DNA of 64,000 nt from Physcia stellaris (lineage: Eukaryota; Ascomycota; Lecanoromycetes; Caliciales; Physciaceae). Each line of letters starts with the position of its first letter. Position 1 is the stretch's first letter. The notes beneath the pieces are model-generated. The model was not told the origin of the DNA. It saw only the letters and a program-made list of their open reading frames with translations, and did no database searches. Positions 12,601 to 23,085 of this stretch are shown here, piece after piece. The position numbers were made by a program, and so were the translations under genes. The stretch spans positions 1-64,000 of the forward strand of contig JABSSW010000035.1 in NCBI GenBank assembly GCA_018902385.1. The letters run 5' to 3'.

Positions 12601-15429
12601 TAATTTTTGTCTATTTTCTCAATGGCATGTTTGAAATCTGAAATCAAAAATTTTTTTATTGATTGTTCGTTTTTTTTCGAGTTTTTCATCGTAGAGCGAG
12701 AAGAAGTTACTCGAGAAAATGTCGAGACGAATCGTCTTTGAAGTATTTGATATTTTTGAACGTTTGTCGACGAAAACGACGTTAAAAATCGTTTCGAAAA
12801 TGATAAATAGAGCGTTTTATTCGATTGCTGAGTCGAATTAAACAACTTTTGAAATATAGACGAACGTGAAAACAAAAGAAAATTTCAACGTGATCACAAT
12901 GATTTGAAATGAAATAACATTCGTCATTGATCATATTGAAAATCATTTCGTGTTTGTTCATTCAAAATTTTTTAAAATCAGCGAGTGTTGTTCTATTCTG
13001 ATGATGAACAATGAAACGAAAAATTCTGAATGATTTTGTATCGTCATTTTGAGCAATATTTGATGAGTAATAGATTTGATTTTCGTTTCTTCGAAATTAA
13101 AAATTTTTTTAAATCGAAATAGAGAGATTGAAATTAATTCTAATTTATGACATATTTTTTGCGCAATTTTTTCATTAATGAAAACGTATTCAGAAACATC
13201 GATATCAATTAAATCATGAATCATGATTTTTTTATCATTCGAAAACAGATTTATCTTCTTAATTAAAGATTTACAATGAAATTCGTTAAAGATGCTATGT
13301 TGAAAATTTCGTGAACAAATTTTGATAATCTTCTTCGCGTTTTCGAAAAAGATTGTTAATTTTTCGATTCAACGTCGAATGTGATTGAAACATCGAAATT
13401 TATACTATCGTCGTCGATGCTTGAAAAATTATCGTTGATCAAAAAAATGATTTGCAAATTAAACATTTTTTGTTTAATCAAATTGTCGATTCAATTATCA
13501 AATGATTTGTCAAAAATGCATTTTTTTCATCAATGATTTTTTTCATCACATTTTCGACATTTCTTTTTCAGTTTAAACAAATTAGAACGAGCAGTGACAA
13601 TTTTATACGTCTTTTTTTTTAAAAAAGTCGTATATCTAATTTTCAAATTTTTTATGTATTGTTCATTGCGACGAGCTCGAGAACTTAACTGACTGATCGA
13701 TGATTTGTCTTTAGTGAAAAAAATGTTGATTTTAGCATCGTTGTTTTTGATGCGACGATGTTTGTTATTCATGATTTGAAATTTGCGAAAATAATCGTCA
13801 AAAATTTCATAATCGTTCAGAACAACGTCGACGTGTTGAAATTTCGTTGTGATTTTTTCTTCGAAATCGTGAATTTTGTTTTTTTCATTCTTTTTGAGCA
13901 ATTGATTGATCAGAAAAATGAATTCGAAATAAAACTCGTTGAAAAGTTCAATGAATTTCATTTTCAAATCATCGTATTGGCGACGAACGTTTCGAAAATG
14001 ATCAACATCGATATAAATGTCGTTCAAAAACTTGAAAATTTGATCAAATGATTCGAAGAAATTGCGTTTAATTTCACGTCGAATATCGATATGCTTCGCA
14101 GATTTTTTTTTGTTCAATCAATCATTGCAAAGACTTTTTTGAATTCATCGACGTATCAATCGAAATTGATTTTCAATTTATCAATGCATTTATTCTTTCA
14201 GATATCGTAACGAATATATTCAAATGTATTGAAATTTTTATGCTCAAAGAAGATAGAAAAATCAAAATGTTTGAGCGAGCGCGTCTTAGAATCAAATCGA
14301 GCTTTTTCAACAAAAAAGTCAGATTGTTTGAACGAGCGCTTTTTAAATTCAAAACGAGATTTTTTTTCGAAGTTGAAAAATTTTTCGAGTTCTGATAATC
14401 TAACAGTTTTTTTTCGTTGTTTATTTTTATTTTCACGAATTCGCTGAACTTTGAAAAATTCATTACATTGAGTTTGAGCAGCAGAGATTTCGATTTTGAC
14501 GACACGCAAAATCTCGTTGATTTCATATTTTTTTTTATTATGATTCGAAATTTTGATTTTCATGTTTTTTATTTGAAGATTTCAAATTCGAATGACGATC
14601 ATTTTTCGATTTCGATTTCGTCGAAAAATTTCGAAGATAGTTCATAGCTCGTCGAGATGATTGACGATCATTGATTGAAATTGTTGTTTCGAAAAATGTT
14701 TATCGAATTAACGATTTTGAACGATTCATTTTCATCAAACTCATCGTCATTCTGATTAAAGTTTAAAACAAAAAAGATGTCGATGATATGTTGCTCGAAA
14801 TCTGTGATTATTCGATCAAAAACATACACGTTCAATTGTGTGATTTCGCTAAACAGTAATCGATTTTCCAGATTGACTTCGAAGAGAGAATTTGAAGAGA
14901 TCATGATTGTGAACTGAAATCGAATAATTGTTGAAACAGAAAAGAAAAATGAACAAAGCAATGATTTAAATAAATCTTGATGATTGAATTTCATTCAGAG
15001 TGACAGATTCGATGTGATGTTGAGTGAAATTTCTAGATGTTTGTTTATGATGAAACAGATGAGTGTTGAATAAAAATGTTTGTTTGTTGATGTGTTTTTT
15101 GATAATTTGATTTGATGATTTTCTGATTTTCAAACACGAATGTTTCGTCAGAAGTGATAAAGAAAAAAAGTTTGTTGTATTGTGAATCGAGATTATCGCG
15201 TGAATTCGTCTGTTCTGAACGTCCTTTAAGGCAAAGCAAACGAATCTATTATGCTTCGTTTCTTTCAATTCACAACGAGTCTATTATGTTTCGTTGTTTT
15301 CGTTGAATGATCAAGATCAAATTGAATCTATTATGTTTTTATTCGTTCACTGAATTTAACTGTAAAAAGCTTTGTTTATTTGAATGCTCGCGTATCATGA
15401 ACGAGCATGAAAAAAAATGATTTCGATAT

Positions 15430-15639
15430 AATGTGAGATGCTATGCAAAAATATAGTATTACTACATAATTACACGAGAATATCGAAATGAAAAGCAAAT
15501 ACATGAAATCTGCAAAGACATATGTAGAAAATTTGATTTTTTGAATGCGTCAAATCGAATTTCGATTCTAACATTCGATGTGATAAAATAAAAGTGTTAG
15601 TTTTGTCAAATGTTGAATTCGATGTACGCTCGTCACATT
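15430..15639 (-). repeat. 5' LTR (210 bp) of the Gypsy fossil
   Basis: Right-hand copy of the terminal repeat. It has the same termini and length as the left copy and is followed by GCGA, matching the four bases before the left LTR. The element's leader and gag region begin immediately to its left, reading on the minus strand. Confidence 0.9.
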
Positions 15640-16065
15640 GCGAGCGAGAAATAGAAAAAAGAAAAACGTTGTTTTACATCAAAATTGATTTGATTTTTTC
15701 GCGAATCTCATGCAAATAAAATCGAAAATCGAAAATTTATTTTGATTCAAAAATTTCGAATTCGTGATTTTCGATTTGAAGTTAAAAAACGTTATGCGAC
15801 AAAAAAAACATCGAAAAAATTACATGATTTTGCATTCAAATTGTTCTGTTTCTCTGCGAACATTTCATTGAATACATAGAGTTTATTCATTGCATTCAAT
15901 TCGCATGCAAAGATTCGAAATTCGTGTTTTGTACAGAAAAAATAAATCTATTCGTCATTTTAAATGATTTTCTTTTCATCGATATCTCGAACACATAAAG
16001 CCCATGAATCATTTTTTAATGAATCGTAATATTTGCATGCGAGAAATGATTTCTAGTCGTTTTCG
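15640..16065. other. AT-rich spacer without recognisable gene
   Basis: Only degenerate AT-rich sequence is visible. Two copies of a TTCGAAATTCGTG-like word occur near 15,753 and 15,885. No element boundary could be recognised. Confidence 0.5.
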
Positions 16066-16364
16066 AATAGACAAGTCTCGATGAATATAGTACTCAATGC
16101 GATTCTTGCAAATCTCGCTGAAAAAAAAAAAATTGTTCACGACGATGAGATTTGCAACAACGAGAAAAATTGCGATCGAAACGATCACGATGTCTAATCG
16201 TTAAAACGTGTTGAAACATTGATTTGAACGACTTACGAACAATTCAGAAAAATGTGTGAATTATTCAGGTCGAAAAGATCGATTTTATCGATGTTTCATG
16301 CAGAGATAAAAAAAAAAATTGCATTTCAGGATTTCGCGCGGGCGCGGGAAGATGCAAGCCGAGG
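16066..16364 (-). mobile_element. Truncated Tc1/mariner-like end abutting SRP receptor gene
   Basis: Second copy of the transposon end at 8,156-8,452. Minus-strand translation near 16,125-16,080 gives SEICKNRIEYYIHRDL, the same transposase N-terminal string as in the longer copy. The terminus (GCGCGGGCGCGGGAAG...GCCGAGG) is followed by TA, the expected mariner target. Its last 45 bp keep normal GC content while the rest is AT-rich, so the mutational front stops inside the element. Only the transposase 5' end is present. Confidence 0.6.
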
Positions 16365-16477
16365 TATTTCCAATTTCAGCCTCGGCTCGCCTTACCACTC
16401 CCTCCCGCCGCTTCACAAATCCACTGAGCGCTTCCTTCTTCGTTACTGGGTACCTGAAGGCATCGATCTCCTGCGAA

Positions 16478-17421
16478 ATGTCTTGGACGGACCCACAAAG
16501 CTGGTTGACTTCGATGATGGGACCGTCCCCTTTGGCAATAGTAGTCACATTGATTGTCGCACTTTCAATACCATTATTTCTACATTTGGTCATCTATCGC
16601 TCCACATCCTCCAACACTCTTCCCTCCTTCCTACTCATAGGACCTAGCGGTGCAGGCAAAACTGCATTGCTTACCCTGGTATATTAGTCTGTTGTCTGAG
16701 AGCAGAATAGTGGCTAAGGATATCGTAGTTTGAACAAGGACACCATGTTGACACCAGACCTTCTCAGACTCCGCTCTCTGTTGAGGTTTCACTTCCAGTC
16801 AAGACTAAAACAGCGTCTTCAAAGTATCGTTCGGCCAATGATCCTTCATTGCAAGTTCACAAAAGATTCTTACTCGCTGACACTCCCGGCCACGGAAAGC
16901 TGCGATACCATGCTTTCGATAGTGTCGTCAAGCCGCAGAATCTGCAGGGCATCATCTTCATGGTAGATGCTGCGGATCTATCTTCCTCTACTGAAGGCGA
17001 TAGCAACGAAGGTTTGCGTCAAGCAGCGGAGTACCTTCACGATCTACTACTCCTTCTCCAAACAAGATCTACAAAGTCCAAATCCTCCAAGGCACCCAAA
17101 GAGCTTCCAGTCTTGGTCGCTGCCAACAAACTTGACCTGTTTACAGCACTCCCAGCTCCACTAGTACAGAAAGCATTGGAAGCAGAGATTACCAATGTCC
17201 GCACTTCAAAAAGCAAGGGTTTGCTGGATTCTGGCATTGACATGAACGAAACCGATGTTGGTGAAGAGAAAGATTGGCTAGGTGATGGGGGTGAAGGAAC
17301 TTTTAAGTTCTCACAAATGGAAGAGGTCAATGTATTCGTGACGGTTTTAGGCGGTAACGTTGTAGGGACTGACGGCCCTGACGTTGGGAAATGGTGGGAT
17401 TGGATTGGAAGTAATCTTTAG
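16478..17421 (+). CDS. SRP102: Signal recognition particle receptor beta subunit
   Basis: Small membrane-anchored GTPase that tethers the SRP receptor alpha subunit to the ER membrane for co-translational targeting. Two exons (16,478-16,678 and 16,729-17,421) give 297 residues, close to the usual length. An N-terminal hydrophobic segment (about residues 15-38) precedes the P-loop GPSGAGKT. The G3 box is DTPGHGK and the G4 box NKLD. The start is the first Met giving a membrane anchor directly before the GTPase domain; in-frame Mets further upstream fall in the repeat-derived leader. The intron interrupts the coding sequence just after the P-loop. The gene begins only 113 bp from a transposon end, so its promoter must lie at least partly in the AT-rich block. 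Confidence 0.92.
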
Positions 17422-17681
17422 GGCCCGGATTACCAAGTTGCCCAGTCTCCCAATTCGACCAGCAACACTGCGAGGGCGCTCAAGTTTGGAACTTTCAACG
17501 AGAAGCCAGCATAGACGAGGCGCCTTACATTCTCGTTGGATCACTGAGAACGAGCGCGAACAGTATGCCAAGGAATGTTCCTCGTGTATGGAGAGCGGGT
17601 TGTTGAACATCCCTCTGTACCTGGAAAGGTCTCTAACACCTCGCTATGTCCGGGAAGCCATGCAATCAATGCAGGTCATAT

Positions 17682-19458
17682 TCATCCCTCTATTTTGCCT
17701 TGTCTGACCAGCCAGCTCAGCAGGTCCACCTTTGTAACCACTGCAACAGGCCGCATGTCTTCTCCGCCGGCTTTTTCCGTCACAACTGCGGCACTATTCC
17801 ATTCGAAGAAGCGACTTAACGCTTTCAGTGGCGTCTCCATTGTGATCTCAACGAATTTTCTTCGCTTCCCTCCGCCAGCTCCGAGGCCATGGCTATCTGC
17901 CTCTCCATTTGTCAACTTATCTCCTTTGGTGGCCGATATGTCGCCTATGTCCCTCGGATCAGTGACGACTTCGCTGATCTTACTAAAGCTGAACATAACG
18001 TCTGAAACTGGGCTGCTAGCCGAGGCCCGTCCTTGGCTAATCCAGCTGAGGAGATTTCCCAGTGTCACGAGGCCTACAAGCTTGCGAGACTTTGGTGCCA
18101 GAACAGGGAGTTGATCGAATGACTTTTCCCTCATGGTTTCTATTGCTTCCGAGCAAGGGGAGTCGGAGGGGATGGTAGTAACAGGCTTCAAGCGGAGAGT
18201 GCGGATAGTGGCGTTCGCAAAGGAATCAGAGGGTTTAGCTGGGAGTGTCGGCGAAGGAGGATTTGTGGCTGGAGGCGTTGGGGGCAAAAGATCGTTGGCT
18301 GCAAGCCAATCGTCGTCGACGAACTGTGAGGGTTTTCAGTTGAGATCTGGGGGTATTCGCAGTCCGAAGTTCTCGTACCTTACTGAGATAGCTCCGAATA
18401 CTATCCGGCAAAATTACTACGACCACATCCCCCTTTCCCAACCCCAGTTCTTTCACACTTTTGACCATGGCAGCTATCGCACTGCCACTACTACCACCGA
18501 CCAGGAGTCCCTCTTCCGCTATAAGTCTCCTCGCATACGCGAAGGCTTCCCTGTCATCAGTCTTATACCAATGATCCACGGTTTTCTGATCCAAAACATC
18601 TGGAACGAAGTCGTATCCGATTCCCTCAACTTTGTATGATTCATTGGCGTATTGCTGATTCAGCGTGGTGGGTAATGCTAATATACTCCCATATGGATCC
18701 GCTGCTACAATCTTCACTTCTGGATTGTGCTTCCTCAATCCTCTCGCGAGCCCGGTGATGGTGCCTCCTGTACCAGCGCCGGCAACTACAGCTGTGATCT
18801 TACCCTCTGTCTGCGTCCATATCTCCTCAGCGGTTCCATACTCGTGCGCTAGCGGATTGTCGGGATTGCCATACTGATTAAGGATATGCGCGTTGGGTAT
18901 TTCTTTCTGTAGACGCCGCGCTACACCAATATGAGATTCGGGAGAGTCGAAGGCTGCCTGAGTAGGAGTCCGGATGATAGTGGCATTGAGGGAGCGCAAG
19001 ACGGCGACCTTCTCAGGGGACATCTTTTCAGGCAGGGTGATGATTGTCTTGTAACCTGGGCTGTGTAAGCATTGCGGTTTCGATACCGGTGGTGTAATTA
19101 CTTCGTACCTTTTACGGCAGCGACCAATGCTAGACCAATGCCACTGTTTAGCCCCTCTCTATTCAGTATCTGGCTTTGCTCTTTCCCGACGAACTTACGT
19201 GTTCCCACTTGTGGGCTCAATAAGTGTATCCCCAGGTTTGATTCTCCCACTGCGCTCAGCTTCTTCAATCATTCGTAGCGCGATGCGATCCTTGACACTG
19301 CCGCCGGCATTGAAAAACTCTAGCTTTGCGTACACCGTGGCTTCTATACCAAGGCTTTGAGGGAGCTTGTTCAGTCTGACCATAGGCGTGTTTCCGATCT
19401 GTTGCGTTACTGTTTCCATGACCACTGGGGGCAGCTTTGGTTTCGTGAGAGTGGACAT
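17682..19458 (-). CDS. CYS4: Cystathionine beta-synthase
   Basis: PLP enzyme condensing serine and homocysteine to cystathionine, the first step of reverse transsulfuration; cytosolic. Four exons (19,458-19,199; 19,143-19,109; 19,055-18,379; 18,323-17,682) give 537 residues. The PLP lysine lies in GGSVKDRIA (K56). SGNT and the [10 protein letters not shown] phosphate-binding loop are present. The C-terminal region holds two CBS-domain repeats (around PCSEAIETM and [12 protein letters not shown]) separated by a low-complexity insert. No N-terminal haem-binding extension is seen, as in yeast Cys4. The 35-bp second exon is supported by exact frame continuity through [12 protein letters not shown]. 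The gene is convergent with SRP receptor beta and divergent from the cation exchanger. Confidence 0.95.
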
Positions 19459-20475
19459 GCTGAGGACTGCAAGGACTAAAGTGGATAGTCAGGAGTGATT
19501 TCTTCTAAGACGAAGTTTACAAGAAAAAGAGCAAGCCTGTACCTGGGTTGATACTTATGTAAGGTACCTTACCTTAGTAGTGCATGGGCAGCAGCTTTCT
19601 TTATCGCTCAAGCCGAGGCTAGCCGCTGATTAGGACTAAAGGCTATGGTCGAAAAGTTCACAGATGCATCAAGTCCTTCACAAAGCTCGGCGCACAGCCA
19701 GACTTGGTCAGGTATTCTAAATCAAAGGAAAACATGAAGCATCTACCTCAGGATACGAGCTCATTCGATCTACGTACCCGACGAGTGGCAAGGGACAGGT
19801 ACGCCTAAAAAAAGAAACAGTAGATTGTAAAAAGATCCGTGTCGTATCATGGTACCTCCGTACGATGGTACAGGTTGGAAAAGTATTGTACTGTACGTAG
19901 TCATGATAATAAGGCGGGTTTTCGCACGGGTACCTGAATGATCATCGTCGTGGCCAGCGGAGCCAAGTGAAAGCTTGGATACGATAGTAATCTTCTTTCT
20001 CATAATCTTCCACACACGCTTGAAGCGCGCCAAGCATTGGCCGCGAGCGCGCGATCTTTTTGTTTGGGGGAACAGCAAGATGGCAGCTGAAAACTTGCTG
20101 AAGTGTCAAATCTCCAGCAGCAACAGCAGGCCTTGCAGCTCGTCAAAACTTCCATTGGTTGCAAAATGTCTGTGCGCTGAGGCTTCACCAATTCGTCAAA
20201 TGACTGTAGGCCTGACTCCTTGGCATGCGCCCAACCTGGAACGCATCTTGCCAAATTACCTGATTCCCTCCTCTCCAAGGACCGTCTCTTTACTTACTAC
20301 AGCTCCCACTGCATTCCTTGTATACGTTGATCACTATCACTCTCAAAGCCTTACTCAAATCACCCTCCAACAAGAAAGGTCCCCGCATCGCGAATCGACC
20401 ATCTCCCTTGGCTGCACCCTCTTGAACCATAACCCTCCTTCACGCCTGCAACTAGCGTTCTAGATAGTCGGCAAG
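19459..20475. promoter_or_regulatory. Divergent intergenic region, CYS4 / cation exchanger
   Basis: About 1 kb between two divergently transcribed genes, expected to hold both promoters. A plus-strand open frame at 19,975-20,463 is probably fortuitous: it resembles no family I know and lies where the exchanger leader should be. No clear TATA element or known operator was recognised. Confidence 0.5.
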
Positions 20476-22566
20476 ATGTCTGGGCGACACCGGAACACTA
20501 CTCAAGCTCCTATGGGGGATGGTATGCAAGATATCGAGATGTCGGACTCTCCTAGCCATGGACATTCCAAAGGGCGGAAGAAGAGTGGCTTCCACCTCCC
20601 GAATTACGATCACTTGCACGTGCGTGTTCACTCATCATTACCCACGTCTTTACAATCATCGCTGACTTCTGCATAGGATGGATACAATCATGTGAGCTGC
20701 TTTGGCTTGACCAAGAAACTGGAACGAAAAGCTGATCTGATCGAAGAATGGGCACAGAGTTACAAAGGGCATACACCCAGTCAGTCCTTTCCAATCTTTT
20801 ACGAGCTCGTAGATACTCCTACTGATTTTGGTCAGGATGGCGAGTCTGGTCGTCGTGGAGTACACCCTTGGCACTTCCTCCGAATTGGCTTCCGAAGCAC
20901 CAGCACAGCTTCGATGTTGGTCAATGCTCTATGGCCTTTCGTACCTGCGGCTATCGCAATCCACTTCGCTCGACCGGATCTGCATGTCTGGATTTTCGCC
21001 CTCAATTACATCGCCATGATTCCCTCAGCCAATTTGATAGGGTTTGCGGGGCAAGAGCTGGCAAGAAAATTGCCAAAAGTCTTGGGTGAGGTCCCTCGAA
21101 AAGTCCAAGCCGAGTTGCCGCTAATTCGATTAGGTGTTATCTTGGAAACGTTCCTCGGAGGTAAAGCATTCAAGAGAGACAACCTTTGAATTTTGGGTTA
21201 ATGGAACGATACAGGGATTGTTGAAATTATCCTCTTCACTATACTTATCGTCAAGAGCGCTGACAGCCCGGACCCGACAGAAGCTCTTCCCGGTACCACT
21301 AACGTGCCGATCATAAGAGCAGCGATACTTGGGTCAATCCTTGCCAACCTACTCCTATGTCTTGGGTTTTGCTTCTTCGTTGGAGGAATGCGAAGGGACG
21401 AGCAGGAATTCAACGAAGCTGTGAGCGAGGTAGGCAGCGGATTGCTGCTTGTTGCTGGCTTTGGGCTTCTAATTCCGTCTGCATTCTTCAACTCCCTCTA
21501 CGGCGGCGTTACCGGAGGCGACTTTTCCCTTCCATCGCTCGAGGATAAAACGCTGAAGATCAGTCGAGCAACTTCGATAATCCTGCTTATAGCCTTTTTC
21601 ATCTATGTATATTTCCAAATGAGGTACTTCTCTTTTCTCTAATCAGTCGAGACTTTTTGCTAAATAAGAATTTCAGGAGTCACCAAGGGATATACGACGC
21701 TGTGCTGGAAGAGGACGAGAAACGGGACAGTGATCGGCACAAAGATCTGAAGAAAGCCAAATTTACTCTCACAGAATGCATTCTCGCCTTGCTCCTAGCG
21801 TTAACATTCGTCGCCCTCTCTGCAGACTTCCTAGTACACGAGATTGAGTTCATCGTACAAGATTATGGTATTAGTGACTCATTCATGGGCTTGGTGGGTA
21901 CAGTCTCCTTCAACGTTCTGGACGAAGACTGACTACCGCATCCCAGATACTGGTGCCCTTGGTGGAAAAATTAGCAGAACACTTGACCGCCATTGATGAA
22001 GCTCACGACAACCAGGTAGGCCATGTGAGCCAAGCCTTGTTGTTCCTTTCTGACCATCCTAGATGAACTTTGCACTCGCACACGTACTCGGCGCCACCAT
22101 TCAAACAGCTTTGTTCAACTCCTCGCTAGTCGTTATAATTGGCTGGGGACTTTCCAAGGGAATGGTATGTGTCTGGAGTAATATAACTAATCGACCATAT
22201 ATCTGCTAATCCTTTTTAGGACCTTAATTTCGAACCTTTCAATATTATCGTGTTGATCCTTTCCATCATTGTGGTAGGCAACTTCCTACGGGACAAAAAG
22301 TCGAATTACCTTGAAGGCGCACTCTGCATCCTCGTCTATGTTATTATAGCGGTAAATACTGAGTTTTCCAAGCTAAGTGGCTCGCGCAGCTGATTTGGCT
22401 ATAGATTGCAGCATTCTACTACCCTAATCCTAAAGAAGCAGAACCTCAAGAGGGCGGTGGCTCCGAAGGTCAGGCAGAAGGTGGAGAGGCAACGAGCACG
22501 GCTGAACTGGCTGCGAAAGCAACAGAACATGCCACCGAAGCCGCGCTGCGGTTCTTCCGCGGCTGA
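20476..22566 (+). CDS. CAX-type vacuolar cation/proton exchanger
   Basis: Predicted multi-pass Ca2+ (or monovalent cation)/H+ antiporter of the CaCA superfamily, probably vacuolar. Eight exons (20,476-20,619; 20,677-21,160; 21,215-21,623; 21,677-21,893; 21,947-22,015; 22,063-22,164; 22,220-22,351; 22,405-22,566) give 572 residues with every junction in frame. Two hydrophobic halves flank an acidic loop (YDAVLEEDEKRDSDRHKD). The alpha-repeats are non-standard: the first is ETFLGGIVEIILF and the second LVPLVEKLAEHLTAIDEAH, where classical CAX proteins have GNAAEH. The variant resembles the Vnx1-like branch as I recall it, though yeast Vnx1 is longer. The C-terminus is a Gly/Glu/Ala-rich tail. 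Family is confident; ion specificity is not. Confidence 0.88.
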
Positions 22567-23085
22567 ACGACTTATCTTTGAAAGGTTCCATTGCAGATTC
22601 CTCAGGAGATGAGTGCTTATGATAGCTTTTGTATGCTTAGTTCGCTATATGGGGAGTTTTTTACGTTCTTGTATTATGAGCATTGTAAATCATCATCTGA
22701 CGCATAGCCTGGCGTTGCTGGATGCAATTCGTAGCAAATTATAGCTTAGCGTCGAGTTACTGCTCCCATGGTTTCTACATTTCTTCCCAAAAGTCGTCCC
22801 TACGTTCATGTGCCGAGTCCTTTCAATCAGTCTATATACCGCTATGCCCTAATTCTCTCGAGGGACAGCGATCTGCGTGGGAGTTCACCAAGACGGCGCA
22901 ATACCCATTAAAAAGGGAACGATGCATCCGCTAGTTGACTCGAGCCCGGGCGTGTTTTTCTCGAAGCGTGGGTATCTCGCACAAGATCACCCAGCCTGAT
23001 CTCCAGAGTTCAGACCATTGCTAACCTGAAAGCTGTGTTGCAACCCTTATCAGCACTGCCCCTACTCGAGCCAGTGCATTGACCA
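22567..23085. other. Convergent intergenic region
   Basis: Separates the 3' ends of the exchanger and the Sfk1-like gene. No coding sequence or repeat is recognised; both transcripts should terminate here. Confidence 0.5.

Larger units (their letters stand above)
8813..15639 (-). mobile_element. Ty3/Gypsy LTR retrotransposon fossil with both LTRs
   Basis: Two 210-bp direct repeats bound a 6.8-kb element that reads on the minus strand. Parts in order are a leader, gag with a CCHC-like knuckle (CRKCDEKNH; about 14,990-13,530), a retropepsin-like region (about 13,225-12,960), reverse transcriptase (about 12,440-11,290), RNase H (about 11,160-10,850) and an integrase region toward 9,780. The repeats start AATGTGA and end TCACATT. 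The flanking GCGA at 8,809-8,812 and 15,640-15,643 is a plausible 4-bp target duplication. The LTRs differ at 12 sites, all transitions in the local mutation context, so a substitution clock would mislead. The copy is less mutated than the fossil to its left and probably younger. It is broken, with dozens of breaks. Confidence 0.88.
1..16320. repeat. AT-rich, RIP-like mutated repeat block
   Basis: The block is far richer in A+T than the rest of the window and holds only decayed mobile elements. Open frames here are short and low-complexity (N, K, I, F rich). C is almost always followed by A or G, and G is almost always preceded by T or C; CpT, CpC, ApG and GpG are rare, most strikingly in the leftmost 8 kb. 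The change to normal composition is abrupt, within tens of bases near 16,320-16,340. This fits repeat-directed C-to-T mutation of a heterochromatic island. The mutated context differs from Neurospora-type RIP, which targets CpA. Confidence 0.9.

Noticed and set aside
1-16320. Block interpreted as mitochondrial or bacterial AT-rich DNA
   Set aside because: Its frames match decayed Gypsy and mariner proteins, it has LTRs with a target duplication, and the mutation context is shared by all elements. No mitochondrial gene is visible.
1-16320. Classical CpA-directed RIP
   Set aside because: CpA and TpG remain abundant; the lost dinucleotides are CpT, CpC, ApG and GpG.
19975-20463. Plus-strand 162-residue open frame upstream of the cation exchanger
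   Set aside because: No recognisable domain, and it ends 12 bases before the exchanger start codon; more likely leader or promoter sequence.
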